64,000 nt of DNA from Phytomonas francai (GCA_001766655.1 MJCC01000004.1:1172326-1236325), one strand, 5' to 3'; shown: positions 44,506 through 55,382, numbered from the stretch's first letter. The notes: generated from the sequence alone by a model not told the origin. A program made the numbers and translations.

Positions 44506-44928
44506 TCATTGATGTTTTGGATTCTCTTTTAGTTTTTTCTTTTTACATGTTCGGGGGGTGCAGCTGTCGATCTCGGTGCCCACGGTGAGATGGGTCCCCT
44601 TCCTGCCCGACGCGTCGATGGTCGGGGGTTTTTCAATGTAGACGCACGGCCGGGGCCTCACCCACGGACCCACGCCGCCCTCTCGGATGCTAACCGGGAT
44701 CGACATCACGGTGCGGCACCGCGGGCACATCGCGAGGCTCGTGTGCTGTGGCAGGAGGAGCACGCAGTGGCAGCTGGCGCAGGTCACGCTGAACTGGCGG
44801 ACGGGGGTCACGGTGTTGCACATCGGGCAGCGGATGGAGACGGCCCCGATGGGGTACGCGTGCGTGGCACAACACCCCACACAGCGGATCACGCCGGTGG
44901 TCTGCACCTGGGGAGGCATCCCACCCAC
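44506..44928 (-). CDS. LSD1-type zinc-finger protein
   Basis: A 140-residue protein with Cys pairs at 16/19, 34/37, 50/53 and 68/71. The first half, CVGCCATHAYPIGAVSIRC followed by PMCNTV, matches the LSD1 zinc-finger layout CxxC...YP.GA..VRCxxC known from plant cell-death regulators and also found in protists. The second half (CASCHCVLLLPQHTSLAM, CPRCRTVM) is a more divergent copy of the same unit. The tail is basic and ends CKKKKLKENPKHQ. The fingers are thought to mediate protein or DNA contacts; no function can be assigned here. The 5' flank (from 44929) carries GA and GT microsatellites. A single short exon with both motifs intact supports a real gene. Confidence 0.85.
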   Translation of the reverse strand: MGGMPPQVQTTGVIRCVGCCATHAYPIGAVSIRCPMCNTVTPVRQFSVTCASCHCVLLLPQHTSLAMCPRCRTVMSIPVSIREGGVGPWVRPRPCVYIEKPPTIDASGRKGTHLTVGTEIDSCTPRTCKKKKLKENPKHQ

Positions 44929-45029
44929 GAGAAGGAGAGCGAACGGGAACGAAGGAAGGGGTGCGTGAAAGAGAGAGAGAGAGAAAGTGTGACAGAAGGA
45001 GGGGATGCGACGTTTTGGTATTGTAACGC

Positions 45030-45069
<40 letters not shown>

Positions 45070-46817
45070 GGATGTGTTTCTAGTTTGTGGTAAGAACTGC
45101 GCCTAATTAGTCTGTACGAATGAGAAATATATATATATATATATATATATATGGAGAGAGAGAGAGAGAAAGAGATGAAAGTATCCTTTTTAAGCCATAT
45201 AGAAAATAGCTCAAGGGGGTATAAAATAAAAGAGGGACAAATTAAAACACAAAAACGGTATATAAAAGGAAAAAAATGAGGGAAAATATACCCTCACCTA
45301 TTTATGTACGCTTAGCAAAAATACAGAAATCAATAGAGGCAGTACCAGCTATGTTTTCATTCACTCGATACTGTAAGCTGTAATAAAGAAAGGAATGGGC
45401 CTCCCAGCATTGCTGAAAAAAAATGAAAAAAGTATTTAAGGTATAAGGTGGTGTAGATCACCTGAAGCGATTATAGAAAGTAACGAATCTTCAATCTATA
45501 TATATATATATATATATATATATGCGTGTTTATACAGATTTTATACCATGTAAAAAGGATCTTTACTAATTTCTTCGTTGGTTTATTTAACCCTCAAAAG
45601 CCTTGGAAGAAGGAAGCTTTATAATCTAATTCTAATTTTAAATTCAAATTTCACCCAGAGTATCTAGCACACCTCGTTTGATTTTTCCTGTTCAAATACT
45701 GCTACAATATACGTTATATAGTTGCGGAAAAATTCTTCGATATTAAGAGAGCAACGAAACGGGAAACCAATGGAAAAGGTTATCGTATTTAATAATAATG
45801 TAAAAACAATATCCCTAGTTCCTATTTCTTCTTAATTTCAAGCTAAGCAGATTATCCAAGACAAGTGTCGCCCAAAAAGGTTAAGATGTATACTCATCTA
45901 TCATTGCTTTGTATGATAGGATAATTATATTATCATCATTATCTCATCATCGTGCTCTACATATTACAAAGGTAAACCATTTGGAAGAGTAAAGAAAATG
46001 CGAGTTTTATCTTATCTAGTTGAATATTTTTTGAGAGGGAAATAGACATAGTGACATTTAAAAAAAAACGGTCCCTAAATTCAAACACGTAATCTAACGA
46101 GAAGGGCTCTCAACATGTTTACGAGGAGGAATTGAGTCGCATCTTTCGATAGTGTCGATCAAACCCTATAAATACATTCAAAAGTAGGAAAAGGGAAAAT
46201 AAATACAAAACGGAAAGCATATACGATAAGTCTTAGTTCCATCAGCATCCTTCATACTTGATACAAAAAAAAAAAAATACACACTTCTTTAGTTGTTTCC
46301 CCATCCAAAAAAATATTATTTTATTCGTTTTCATTCTGAAAGAGGTACAGTTCAGGTTTAGATTAAAATAGGCAACCTACCCAACATCGACTCCCCCCCA
46401 CCCCCGTTTCCATCATACCAAAAGCCCAAAAATATGTAATACAACCTTGACTCTCTCTATACCTTCTCTGCCTTATGCATGAGGCTCACTCTTTACGGTT
46501 TGTGTGTGTGTACAATCAACCAGTGATAAAAAGATAGGCTATTCACACCACAGGATGAATAATGAGTTGCGACTGTTTTAGAGAGGAATTCGGGTAGTAG
46601 AGGAAATGAGCACTTAGATTTAATTTATAGGGTTCGGAATAGTAAAACGCATGCGTTGAATAAATATGCTCATTTAGATGCTTGAAAAAAAAGACTAGAA
46701 AACGTCAAGCTATTTTAGATGATTTTCCTCCCCAAAGACAAACCTTAAATTGGAGGTCTGCTACCTTATTTTAAACACCTTTTACCTTCAGAGTTAGATT
46801 CAGTCCTAAAGATTGGG
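44929..46817. other. Intergenic, microsatellite-rich
   Basis: AT-rich. Holds (GA)n at about 44970-44984, (GT)n at 45032-45066, (TA)n at 45127-45152 followed by (GA)n, and (TA)n at 45498-45524. No gene or RNA is recognised. The last 100 bases are the 3' flank of the interrupted gene at 46818. Confidence 0.5.
45032..45066. repeat. (GT)n microsatellite
   Basis: About 17 tandem GT units about 100 bases upstream of the LSD1-type gene; (TA)n and (GA)n tracts follow at 45127-45168. Confidence 0.9.
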
Positions 46818-47784
46818 TCACAAAACCATTGGCTCCCAGCCAACTTCCTCCAAGGTAGTCCGTAATACCATTCTTTCCATAAACCTCAACAACTTGCCAC
46901 CCTCACCTTGATTACACTCCCTTCGGCGTTCGTTGAGAAATTTATGGAAACAATCCTCGGCCAATGCGCACAGACACCATGCATGAAAGTCCTCAGCGCC
47001 CAAGATAAAGCCCGACCAGCTGTCCACAGAAAGCACCTCTGAAGCCATTGCATCCTTAGACTCCCCATCGGAGCCTGCTAAAAGAACCCCCAGCAGCTGA
47101 GCCAAAGAAACCATCTTCTCTAGGCTCCCGCGTGGCGTCTTGCACTGCAAACGGCATGTCTTCCAGACAAGAAGCCCGTCCAACGGCTGAAGCTGAGCGA
47201 TGTCTTGTAGGTCTGCACTCGTCAACGGTCGCCCCGAGTGGGGAATACGCGGCATCGCCAGCGGCATACGCGTCGCAAGAGACCACGGCAGGTTGTCCTC
47301 AGCCTTGGGATGCGTGAACGCACAGAGGTCAATCGCCAGGGTTCCAGGGGCCGCATCACCGCCTGTAAACAGGGAAAGCCCCTCCCTGACGCTGGGATAG
47401 CCTGCCAAAAGGCTACTTTCTCGCGCCGTCTATAAGCATCCCCATGTGTGTGGACGGCTGAAGCCCTATCAAAAGGGGCTTCAGGATGCACATACGCGCG
47501 AACCTCAGGAGAGGGTTCGAACGCATCGGGTGCATTAAGAGGACCTGCACAACTCCCTCGATCGTACTCGATGCCTGGGTTGTAGCGAGGAAAGGGTCTC
47601 CTTTGCAGGGTTCACACGGACTATGTGAGGAGTTAGCGTGAGCTCCACCGCTAGTAGAGTTATCGCTGTCCTAAAAATTGCACTCGACAATGTCACCCAA
47701 GACAACCGCCCCCAATTCTATTCGCTTCATCGATAGTGCTACTTCTGCATGGCAGGCCTTACTAGTGTAAATTGGATTGGTCAT
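46818..47784 (-). pseudogene. Gene interrupted by one in-frame TAG and one frameshift
   Basis: From ATG 47784 (MTNPIYTSKACHAEVALSMK) the frame runs to an in-frame TAG near 47672 (after VLGDIVECNF). It continues in the same frame (CEPCKGDPFLATTQASSTIE, VQVLLMHPMRSNPLLRFARM) to about 47430. There the coding sense moves by one base to ESSLLAGYPSVREGLSLFTG and then runs open to a stop at 46818 (KLLRFMERMVLRTTLEEVGW). The downstream 190 codons are fully open and of good composition. Two separate lesions suggest a young pseudogene; sequence error or stop readthrough remain possible. I do not recognise the family. If intact it would be about 320 residues. Confidence 0.55.
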
Positions 47785-48633
47785 CCAAAAAGGGAAAAAT
47801 TGTCAATCATTGATATTGAGGGGAAAGTTTGAGATGGGAAAAAAAAAAATGGTAATTATAAATAAAACATAATAAATTTGCACGTTGCGTGTGTATTAAG
47901 CGCTGACAATACGTTATATATCCATAAAAGGACGTGTGTCAAATATTATTCAAAGTAATTGTTTTCCTCTGATACTAGTCGAGCAATTTAATTTTTGGGG
48001 GCGTCATAATATCTCACAAAGTGTAACCCGCTTTGGAGTGATCACAACTTTCGTAGATACATCTGACTAAAAAATATATAAATTTAAGCTAGAAGAGAAA
48101 CTTGGTTCCCTAGCACCATGTCTTTCGAACCCGCTCCCGAACTACTTGACAAAATCACCACCCTGATTATTCTAACACGAAAAAAATAGTTTCCGGCAAT
48201 TAGCCTTTTCTCAGCTTCTACTCAACTCAAGGATAATGATTCCCTAAACCCACGATGGGGAGAAAGACTCCAACGTCGATTTAAGTTTGTATATCTCAAA
48301 AAAAAAAAAAAGGAATAAAGGTGGAGCCAAAAAATGGTATACACACATTTTTGTCATCTATTGCCAAGGTACTTGGGATCTTATTTCTTATAGAACGGAA
48401 AATAAAATATATATGCATATACATTTTTTCGTAAAGTGGTAGTATGGGAGACCATTAAAAAAGAAAGAAGAAAACGAAGCAACCGGAATTCCTAGCACAG
48501 TGACAGGACTGTGACAATGCGGGGACGTCGAGATATGACCGGCCTATTTGCCATTCAACGTCTAGTATCCAGTTGCAAACCCATGTGTGCTGAAAGCACA
48601 ACCCATAACCCCCCCCCCCCCCCTCCCCCTGTG
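47785..48633. other. Intergenic, nothing recognised
   Basis: AT-rich. A plus-strand frame of only 23 codons starting MSFEPAPELLDKITTLII at 48118 is too short to support. A run of C at about 48610-48623 adjoins the stop of the next gene. Confidence 0.4.
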
Positions 48634-51342
48634 CTACACCGCGTCCTCGTTGCTCGCGGGGGCGGCCTCGCGCCAGTCCCAGGTGTAGCGGCCGCGCTCG
48701 ATGTAGCGCCGCGGGGCGCGCGTGGGCCGCAGCTGCAGGGCCCCCACCCCACCCCCCAACGAGACACGCTCGCCGCGGGAGATGACGCGGATGCGGAGGA
48801 CCGGCGCGGCGGCGAGGGGGGGGAGGGGCGTCGGGAATCGGGGCGTCCGTGCGGGGCTGTCAGGGGGGGCCGGGCGCGGCGAGGGGACGGCCACGCCGCG
48901 GGCACTCCGCGGAGGAGCGGCACCGCAACACGGCGAGGCCCCCGCGATCGCGGAGGGGACGGGGGAGTTCGAGGGGCCGACGCCCTCCGACGTCTCCGTT
49001 AGACAGCTTTCGATCCTCGGGGTGTCGGAAGAGCGCACGCTGCAAATCATCTCGCGGGAATACTTCTGCAACGAGGAAAAAAACGTTTTGTGTGCCGGCA
49101 GCAGCAGGTCTGAGGCGGATCCTGAAGTAGGCTGAGTCCCCCAAAGGGGACTCTTGGAAAAGTTAGCGGAGCTGAGTGCGAAGGTGGAGGTGGTGGTGGA
49201 TTGCCCAGAGACGGAATTTAAGCTAAAAGAATCCAGGGGCAAAAATAATGGGAGCTTCTTTTTGTGCTGTTTGGCGAAATTGGGAACGGTGCCGTGGTAG
49301 TACGTCGTCCCATTGTATTCGAAGCGGTATACATAAAAGTTGCGCATCGATTCGTGCACAAGCTTATAGCGTCCAGGGTTGGCCTCCATTATGGCCGCCT
49401 GCTCAGGCGTCGGTGGCGGGACCGGGAGCACGAGGCCGCCTTCCCACTTCGGCTCCTCCTCGACGGGCACGAGGCGGGTCACCCAGCCGGGGTCCTGCGG
49501 ATCGGACTCCCGCGCCCGTTTGCAGTGCGGCCGCATCGCCACGAGCACGACGGCCTCGATCGGGATGGAGGGATCCGCAAACCAGACCTGCCCCGCCGCG
49601 TCGAAGCGGAGGACGTCGCCCTTGTCAAACCCGGGCAGAGCGTCGCTGCCCATGACGTACACATCCTTGGGGTCGATTAACGTGAGCGGGCTCGGGGACT
49701 GCGGGGGGTGGGCACGGTCGACGAGGCCACGGTATCGCCAGTACCCATCCCCCTGGTTCGTAAGCTGCTGGGCAGGGCACTCGAGGAGAACCTCGGGGCG
49801 CTCCGCCAGCGACCAACAGAGCCGCGAGCCGAGGGTATCGGAGATGCGGGTGTGGAGCATCTGGTCCGGCGTGATCCACGTCTCCATCACATCCAACCCC
49901 ACGTGCTTCCCACCAGGGCCATCAGGCGCGCCCGAAGCCGACGGCTTAAGCATGCCGAGATGGCACCAGCGCCGCTTCATTTCGTAGAGAAAAGAAAGAA
50001 AAGGGATGTTTGTGAGAAAACCGGAGAAGCTAAACGTCTCCATCGGGGGCAGGAAGCGTGGAAGGGAAAAAAAGGATGCCGGGAGCCCCTCCTTCCCGAG
50101 TGCCGACGTCGAACTGTGGAGGGGGCTCGAAAGATCGTAGCACCGCTCAATCACTCCTGCCTGAATCATCTGAAAGTAGTACGTGGACGAGGCCGCATAC
50201 GTGGCGTGTGAAAGCTTCTGCTCTCCAGCAGACTTGGTGAGAAAAATCACTCCAGCCAAAGGAGCGAGCGCAGAGGGCGGCCGCATCAGGAGCACCTCCT
50301 CTTTCCCTTTCCCTACCCCGCTAACAGCTTCCATCTCAATTTCGGAGTCTCCCAGGGGCTGCTCCGAACCCGACGTGGTGCTCTGCTGAGGTGTCGATAA
50401 CGAATGGCTTTTGCACTGACTGTTTGCGCAGGAGGAGAGTTGGGGTGTCACCGGCATTGGTACTGGTGATCCCAGACTCATAAAAAGGTTTCCCAGATGC
50501 GCGACGTGTGCCTCTTCTTGAACAGGTACAAAGCCAAAGCAGCCGACAATGTTGATAACGCGACCGCTCAGGTTCATTTTGGCCCCATCGATGGAATAGG
50601 CGTTATATGACTCACCAAATACCTGCTCGTTTGCGCTGAAACTATGCAAGGTCTTCCCACTAACATCGCTGGTTTCTACTTTATGAGCCTTGAGGAGAAA
50701 GGCAATGGCGCACATCACTGGCAGCACCTTCCGCGTTCTCCTCCTAAATTCTCCACAGGTTTCGCACGAGGCATCCCTCTCTCTCTCAGACGCTATTCTC
50801 ATCTCCTCATCGGTATCGAAAAGGATCTCCTCGATGGAATCAACCACATAGCGATATAAAGTCTCACGCGAAACGTATGAGTCCACACACTCCCTCCCGG
50901 CCGCTGGCCCCTCCATAGCACTCGGAAATCGACCAATCTGGGGGATTGTCTCGTTTAATCCTTTCTCCGCATCCTCACCGAGCGTATCACTACCACCTTT
51001 CCTGTTCATAAAAGTGTCCTGCATCCTGCAGAGCGGCACGCATAACGGTGCGCGTGGCTCTTTCTCAAAATCTCCCACCCCCCCGTCGTCCACCTCGGGA
51101 TGCGGGTCGGCGTAGTTCGGGATACGGCTGGGGTCACGGGAGTTGCAGGGGTGCCGGAGGTAGTAGTTCACCGTGGCATCACTGCAGGCTTTGTGAAACT
51201 GCACAAATAATGGACACTCCGGGCTCGGGAAGAACTCCCGCGTGAGGGGAATCATCACAATATCCTGACTTTTGCCGTAAGCATGCGGAGGCGGGACAAA
51301 GAGCCCACGACGATGTGTTACACGACTAGGCGCTGCACCCAT
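48634..51342 (-). CDS. MGAAPS-type protein, probably N-myristoylated, family unknown
   Basis: I choose ATG 51342 (MGAAPSRVTH), giving 902 residues; the open frame upstream is only translation of a CA microsatellite. Gly2 followed by small residues and Ser6 is a classic N-myristoylation context, so membrane attachment is likely. The N-terminal segment PLTREFFPSPECPLFVQF is shared with the gene at 55383-57764 (PFTQEFFPSPQSPLFLQL), as is the distal segment CKRARESDPQDPGW and the YYHGTVPNFAKQ block, so the two are paralogues. No catalytic motif is recognised. A CETC pair lies near residue 185 in a basic context. The C-terminus is Pro/Arg-rich. Its role, perhaps as a membrane-associated scaffold, is unknown. 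Confidence 0.88.
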   Translation of the reverse strand: MGAAPSRVTHRRGLFVPPPHAYGKSQDIVMIPLTREFFPSPECPLFVQFHKACSDATVNYYLRHPCNSRDPSRIPNYADPHPEVDDGGVGDFEKEPRAPLCVPLCRMQDTFMNRKGGSDTLGEDAEKGLNETIPQIGRFPSAMEGPAAGRECVDSYVSRETLYRYVVDSIEEILFDTDEEMRIASERERDASCETCGEFRRRTRKVLPVMCAIAFLLKAHKVETSDVSGKTLHSFSANEQVFGESYNAYSIDGAKMNLSGRVINIVGCFGFVPVQEEAHVAHLGNLFMSLGSPVPMPVTPQLSSCANSQCKSHSLSTPQQSTTSGSEQPLGDSEIEMEAVSGVGKGKEEVLLMRPPSALAPLAGVIFLTKSAGEQKLSHATYAASSTYYFQMIQAGVIERCYDLSSPLHSSTSALGKEGLPASFFSLPRFLPPMETFSFSGFLTNIPFLSFLYEMKRRWCHLGMLKPSASGAPDGPGGKHVGLDVMETWITPDQMLHTRISDTLGSRLCWSLAERPEVLLECPAQQLTNQGDGYWRYRGLVDRAHPPQSPSPLTLIDPKDVYVMGSDALPGFDKGDVLRFDAAGQVWFADPSIPIEAVVLVAMRPHCKRARESDPQDPGWVTRLVPVEEEPKWEGGLVLPVPPPTPEQAAIMEANPGRYKLVHESMRNFYVYRFEYNGTTYYHGTVPNFAKQHKKKLPLFLPLDSFSLNSVSGQSTTTSTFALSSANFSKSPLWGTQPTSGSASDLLLPAHKTFFSSLQKYSREMICSVRSSDTPRIESCLTETSEGVGPSNSPVPSAIAGASPCCGAAPPRSARGVAVPSPRPAPPDSPARTPRFPTPLPPLAAAPVLRIRVISRGERVSLGGGVGALQLRPTRAPRRYIERGRYTWDWREAAPASNEDAV

Positions 51343-51351
51343 AGATTTAAT

Positions 51352-51360
51352 ACACACACA

Positions 51361-51405
<45 letters not shown>

Positions 51406-51407
51406 GC
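51352..51407. repeat. (CA)n microsatellite at a gene start
   Basis: About 25 CA units (GT on the coding strand), ending in a short CG run, begin 10 bases upstream of the MGAAPS start codon, so they lie in or next to the 5' leader. They create a spurious Cys-Val extension of the reading frame. Confidence 0.92.
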
Positions 51408-53684
51408 GCGATATTAAAACTCAAAAAAAGCGTGATTGGATAAAATGTACAGAAGTAGTGTTATATTATACCGATGACTTCAATATAATGAGAATAGTAA
51501 TCAATGTTAATATAAATAGATTTATATATGTATATATGTATATTTTTAAAAAAAAGTCAAAATAGAATACTATTGAACTATAATAACAGGAATACCACTT
51601 CAATCAGATATGATATCACCCTATTAAACGAAATAAACTAAAAACAGCCTTGGCCTTTTTTAATTCAAACAAAGAGCTGAGGGAAAAATCTTTCAAATGA
51701 TATTAACTACTTACATTGCATAAACAAATAAAATCAGATTCAATGTGGAAATGAATTACTTGAAAATAAAACTTACAGAAATCAATCAAAATACACATAT
51801 TAATTCTTTATATTTTAAAAACTAGCACAATAAGATAACTGTTTTTTGCATAACGGGTCCAAGTTAATGAGACCCAGCAAAGGGGGGCGGGGGAAGCGAA
51901 AGCATCCTCAGCCTTGGGCTTAAGGAGTGCACACGTTGAATACTGCAGCAAAGCGTCAAGTTGATAATATTCATAAAAACTGAGCAAAGCATACTCTAGC
52001 ATTCCTATTCAGACAAATAAAATAATAATATGTCTTTTTGTCCTAAAATCATGCTGATCTTACAATCCTCTCCCGTCCATGAACATATGCATGACTCTAT
52101 CTCTCTTTGGCTTTAAGCATCCAAAACCAAAGCTGTACCTAATGTGCGCATCAAGAAGGTCGCATACATAAGCAATTTATAACGTGAGATATGTAAGAAA
52201 AATATGCTTCTGAATAAGGAGCCTTTCCATTAATACAACACCTCAACAATGATGAAGACAACCGTTAAAGCAGCATCTAAAAGCCCTCGTAGTCACAGAC
52301 TGCTGTTAACAAAGACCAGGGGAACATTTGTCGCCATCGATTTGGTGGAGTGTAAAATTACACCTCAGCAAACAGATGGCCTCTTCTCTTAGAAAGCATC
52401 ATGGGTCTGAAATGGTTATGTTTCAGCTGTTGTAGCGATATATGTATAGATATAGATAGAAATATAATTTCAAAACAGTAAGATCCTATTGAAAATCGAT
52501 AGCTACCACTTAAACGTACACTGTCAGGAAGGGGCGCCCTAATCCCTGTCAGTTCTTACGCAACCCAACTCAGGGGCATCTGTAACAGGAAGGTAACGGG
52601 AAAAAAAACGATAGTTTGGAAAGTCGAAGATTCTCTCCTCCCTGATTAAAATATAAAGAATGAGATAAACCACTCTAAGATATGAGGATTCTTGTTTCTG
52701 AAAGTGGATAGAAGAAATATATATATCAATGCACTACTAAAGGTGGAAAGTACGTCAGATTTCCGTACATGTCTATTCTTTCAGTGCACCTTGGGGCCAT
52801 CAAATACCCTAATTATTGATATCACCTTCTAACATAGAAAACAATATAGTAATGTTGATTATATAAAAATAATATAACGAGAATAATTTCGAATAGACCA
52901 TAAAATATATTGTTTTCGTTGGCTTTACTTTCTGAAATGTCTTACTCAAATTTGAACATAATTTAGTTACAGGATACAAAAGAAAATTAAAAATGGTATA
53001 CAACACATCAGAGTAAACTAAGTAGATGAAGATATCCGTCTGTGCTTATATAAGTAGGAAAATAAGGATTAATGAAAAAATGGGAAAAATTGTACCAATA
53101 CCAATAGTTTCCAATTAATTTTAGGCTCTTGATTTTCCCATTTTCCAGGTTAGATTGTGCGTATATGTATATATTTATTTATTTATTTAGTATAATGAAG
53201 AAAGTGTTAAAACGGCATGAATAATGTCATTAGCAATACGAAAAAATTCCAAGGTGCTTAACTCCTTCAAATGTACGTGATGTTTATGTTAGCTGTATGC
53301 TCACACATGCAATGTAAAGTTCATAAATCATTATAATATGGAGCTATATATTTTAATTGGAATTCGATAATCCTTTGGCATTTTCCTTTTGTCGTTAGCG
53401 GTCATGCCTTCTATTTTTATACCCTCTCTTTTTTCCCGCATTATATAATTTATCGTTGCAACATATAATAAGACTAAACGGTTTAACTAAGCAGCATGCT
53501 CTTTTTCAGAAAAAATTGCATCAATTTTTTAAAAAAAAGATGCAGAAAGGTGTTCATATAATATAGAGAGAGGGGAAGAAATAAAAGAGGAAAGAAAGGA
53601 AAATGCATCGAACTGTAAATGTGAGAGGAAAAATGTTGACGAAAAGATTAATGCTATCGTGGAAAGTTTTGTTCCTTTCTTATT
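51408..53684 (-). other. AT-rich intergenic with faint minus-strand coding relics
   Basis: Within 51808-52440 the minus strand shows short protein-like blocks: MATNVPLVFVNSSL then an in-frame TGA then LRGLLDAALTVVFIIVEVLY (about 52340-52235); AYVCDLLDAHIRYSFGFG (about 52176-52060); and MLEYALLSFYEYYQLDALLQ (52002-51808). They lie in the common gene orientation and may be one decayed membrane-protein gene. The rest, 52440-53684, is AT-rich without features apart from a TTTA repeat near 53171-53190. Confidence 0.3.
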
Positions 53685-53970
53685 GTGCATATGACCGAAA
53701 CTTCACGACAGCAGATAACTAGTCCCCAGTTCCCCCAAAGAACTCAGTAAACGAGTTTTGGGGCTGGATACGCGTTAACTGTGTTCAGTCCGAGTTTGAC
53801 CTTCGCTCGAGTAGCCTTAACAAAGGCCCTGCCAAATAGCCTACCGGTATTAGCATCTAAGGCTGCAAGTCGCCGCCGGCGAGGGCGGGAGGACGTGCAG
53901 GCACTTAGCTTTACCCTCGTCAGGTTACTAATCCGCGGCGCCACGCAGAGGTGGCCGGGATATACCGCGG
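53685..53970 (-). rRNA. Partial bacterial-type (probably mitochondrial) SSU rRNA, left arm of inverted repeat
   Basis: Exact reverse complement of 55040-55325 over all 286 bases as read by eye; sense is minus, with the 5' side at 53970. The motifs and their order match the 5' domain of 16S rRNA (see the right arm). Both ends coincide with the ends of the repeat, so the rRNA match and the duplicated segment are the same unit. It is a fragment: the 16S regions before about E. coli position 90 and after about 440 are absent. A nuclear insertion of organellar DNA is likeliest. A functional fragmented rRNA gene cannot be excluded. Confidence 0.6.
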
Positions 53971-55039
53971 GTCGTGAAAAATCCTTGACCTCCACACGAT
54001 ATAGTAACTTTGGAAACAAAGCTGAACAACAATGATGAACAGAATATATAAAATAATAATAAGGAAAACTCTTTTTATTATTTTGTAAATAGCATTCTTA
54101 CTTTCTCTTAAATACTAAGTTTAAGCATTGGTAAAAGGAGAATAAAGAGATGAATCATTTTCTTGTTTGGGGGCCCATTAACTAGCCATAGTGATTAATT
54201 GAAAATATCGCATAATAAAACAAAATGTATCGATATTTTCTTAAATCTTTAAGCTAAATTTCATTGTGCTCGCTGTCAAAAAAAAATATTTTCTCATTAT
54301 TATGCATGTTTAGGCTTAAATGGGGGAAAAGAAACAAATAAATGCTAATGTAAACCTTGCTACTCTCGTATCCGTTTGAAAAAAAAAAAAAGCTTTATTA
54401 TTTTTTATTTGAGGAGAGGGAGGAGTTAAAAAGTAGAAACAAGAATACTACTTAAATTTTCATTCTCAACTTTCAAACTATAAATATACCATTTAAAAAA
54501 AAAAAGGAAATTGTTAATTAAATACATGTTTAATAGGTGGTAGTGGAAAAAATGTAATCGTACAACGAAGCAATTGTAATAAAATGAGAAACGTAAAGAC
54601 GGAAGAAAAACATTAAGAGAGGAAGCTGAATCGAATATAATGTTTGAATAGTAAATAGACCTTTGAATTAACAGCATTTTGGCTACAGTTAGAGCATCAA
54701 GAGGTTTTTTAATAATATTTATGAAATGAAAAAAGGTGATGTATAATTGATATCAAGAATAAAAACAATGCTACTATTTTTTCTTATCTATAAAGTATAA
54801 ATGACATGGTAGAAGAACATCACTGTCCGATATTAAAAATACAATTGATAATGAACAAAAAAGGACTTAGCAGTAGACTAAGTAGAAATTTAAAAACTCT
54901 ATGATTTTAGCATGGATTTGGGTAATCGCATGATAAGAAAGGGAAAAAAAATCCTGTGGAATAATTCGTAAGAACATCAATCTATGAATTAAAAATAATA
55001 CACGTGAGAATAGATAATATTCGCATGCTTTTAAAAATA
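53971..55039. other. AT-rich spacer between the two rRNA-like arms
   Basis: 1069 bases, strongly A/T-rich, containing no motif of rRNA and no convincing frame. The minus frame 54677-54426 is low-complexity. The 5' sides of both rRNA-like arms face this spacer. Confidence 0.5.
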
Positions 55040-55325
55040 CCGCGGTATATCCCGGCCACCTCTGCGTGGCGCCGCGGATTAGTAACCTGACGAGGGTAAA
55101 GCTAAGTGCCTGCACGTCCTCCCGCCCTCGCCGGCGGCGACTTGCAGCCTTAGATGCTAATACCGGTAGGCTATTTGGCAGGGCCTTTGTTAAGGCTACT
55201 CGAGCGAAGGTCAAACTCGGACTGAACACAGTTAACGCGTATCCAGCCCCAAAACTCGTTTACTGAGTTCTTTGGGGGAACTGGGGACTAGTTATCTGCT
55301 GTCGTGAAGTTTCGGTCATATGCAC
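55040..55325 (+). rRNA. Partial bacterial-type (probably mitochondrial) SSU rRNA, right arm of inverted repeat
   Basis: GC-rich island in AT-rich DNA. Plus-strand motifs follow the order of the 16S rRNA 5' domain: CGTGGCGCCGCGGATTAGTA (55065-) like the GTGGCG..CGGGTGAGTAA block; GCTAATACCGG (55156-55166); AAGGCTACTCGAGCGAAGG (55192-) like GGCTCACCTAGGCGACGATC; GGACTGAACACAGT (55219-) like GGAACTGAGACACGGT; a short hairpin ACTC..GAGT at 55254-55268 then GGGGAAC, as in helix 14 and GGGGAATATT; and GTGAAGTTTCGGTCATATGC (55304-) like the TGAAGAAGGCCTTCGGGTTG region. Several local hairpins close (GCCAC/GTGGC, GCCTT/AAGGC, CCCCAAA/TTTGGGG). The variable regions are shortened, as in organellar rRNAs. 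A 66-codon open frame across it is a by-product. Confidence 0.62.
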
Positions 55326-55382
55326 TATAAGGAGGGAAAATGTAGGGATTCAAAGAAACCCATTTCTAAAAGCTAAAAAAGA

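Noticed and set aside
48118..48190. 23-codon plus-strand frame starting MSFEPAPELLDKITTLII
   Set aside because: Too short and unsupported by any homologue or context I can see.
51343..51399. N-terminal extension of the first MGAAPS protein with repeated Cys-Val
   Set aside because: It is translation of a CA microsatellite; the MGAAPS start at 51342 is shared with the paralogue.
55066..55266. A 66-codon open frame inside each rRNA-like arm
   Set aside because: The arm matches SSU rRNA blocks and folds into local hairpins. The frame is basic and featureless and is best explained as accidental in structured, GC-rich RNA.
53685..55325. 7SL/SRP RNA, RNase P RNA or a tRNA as the identity of the inverted repeat
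   Set aside because: The GGAA-type helix 8 of SRP RNA, the RNase P core motifs and a T-loop are all missing, whereas the 16S 5'-domain blocks occur in correct order. An LSU rRNA match was also considered but lacked the invariant domain V blocks.
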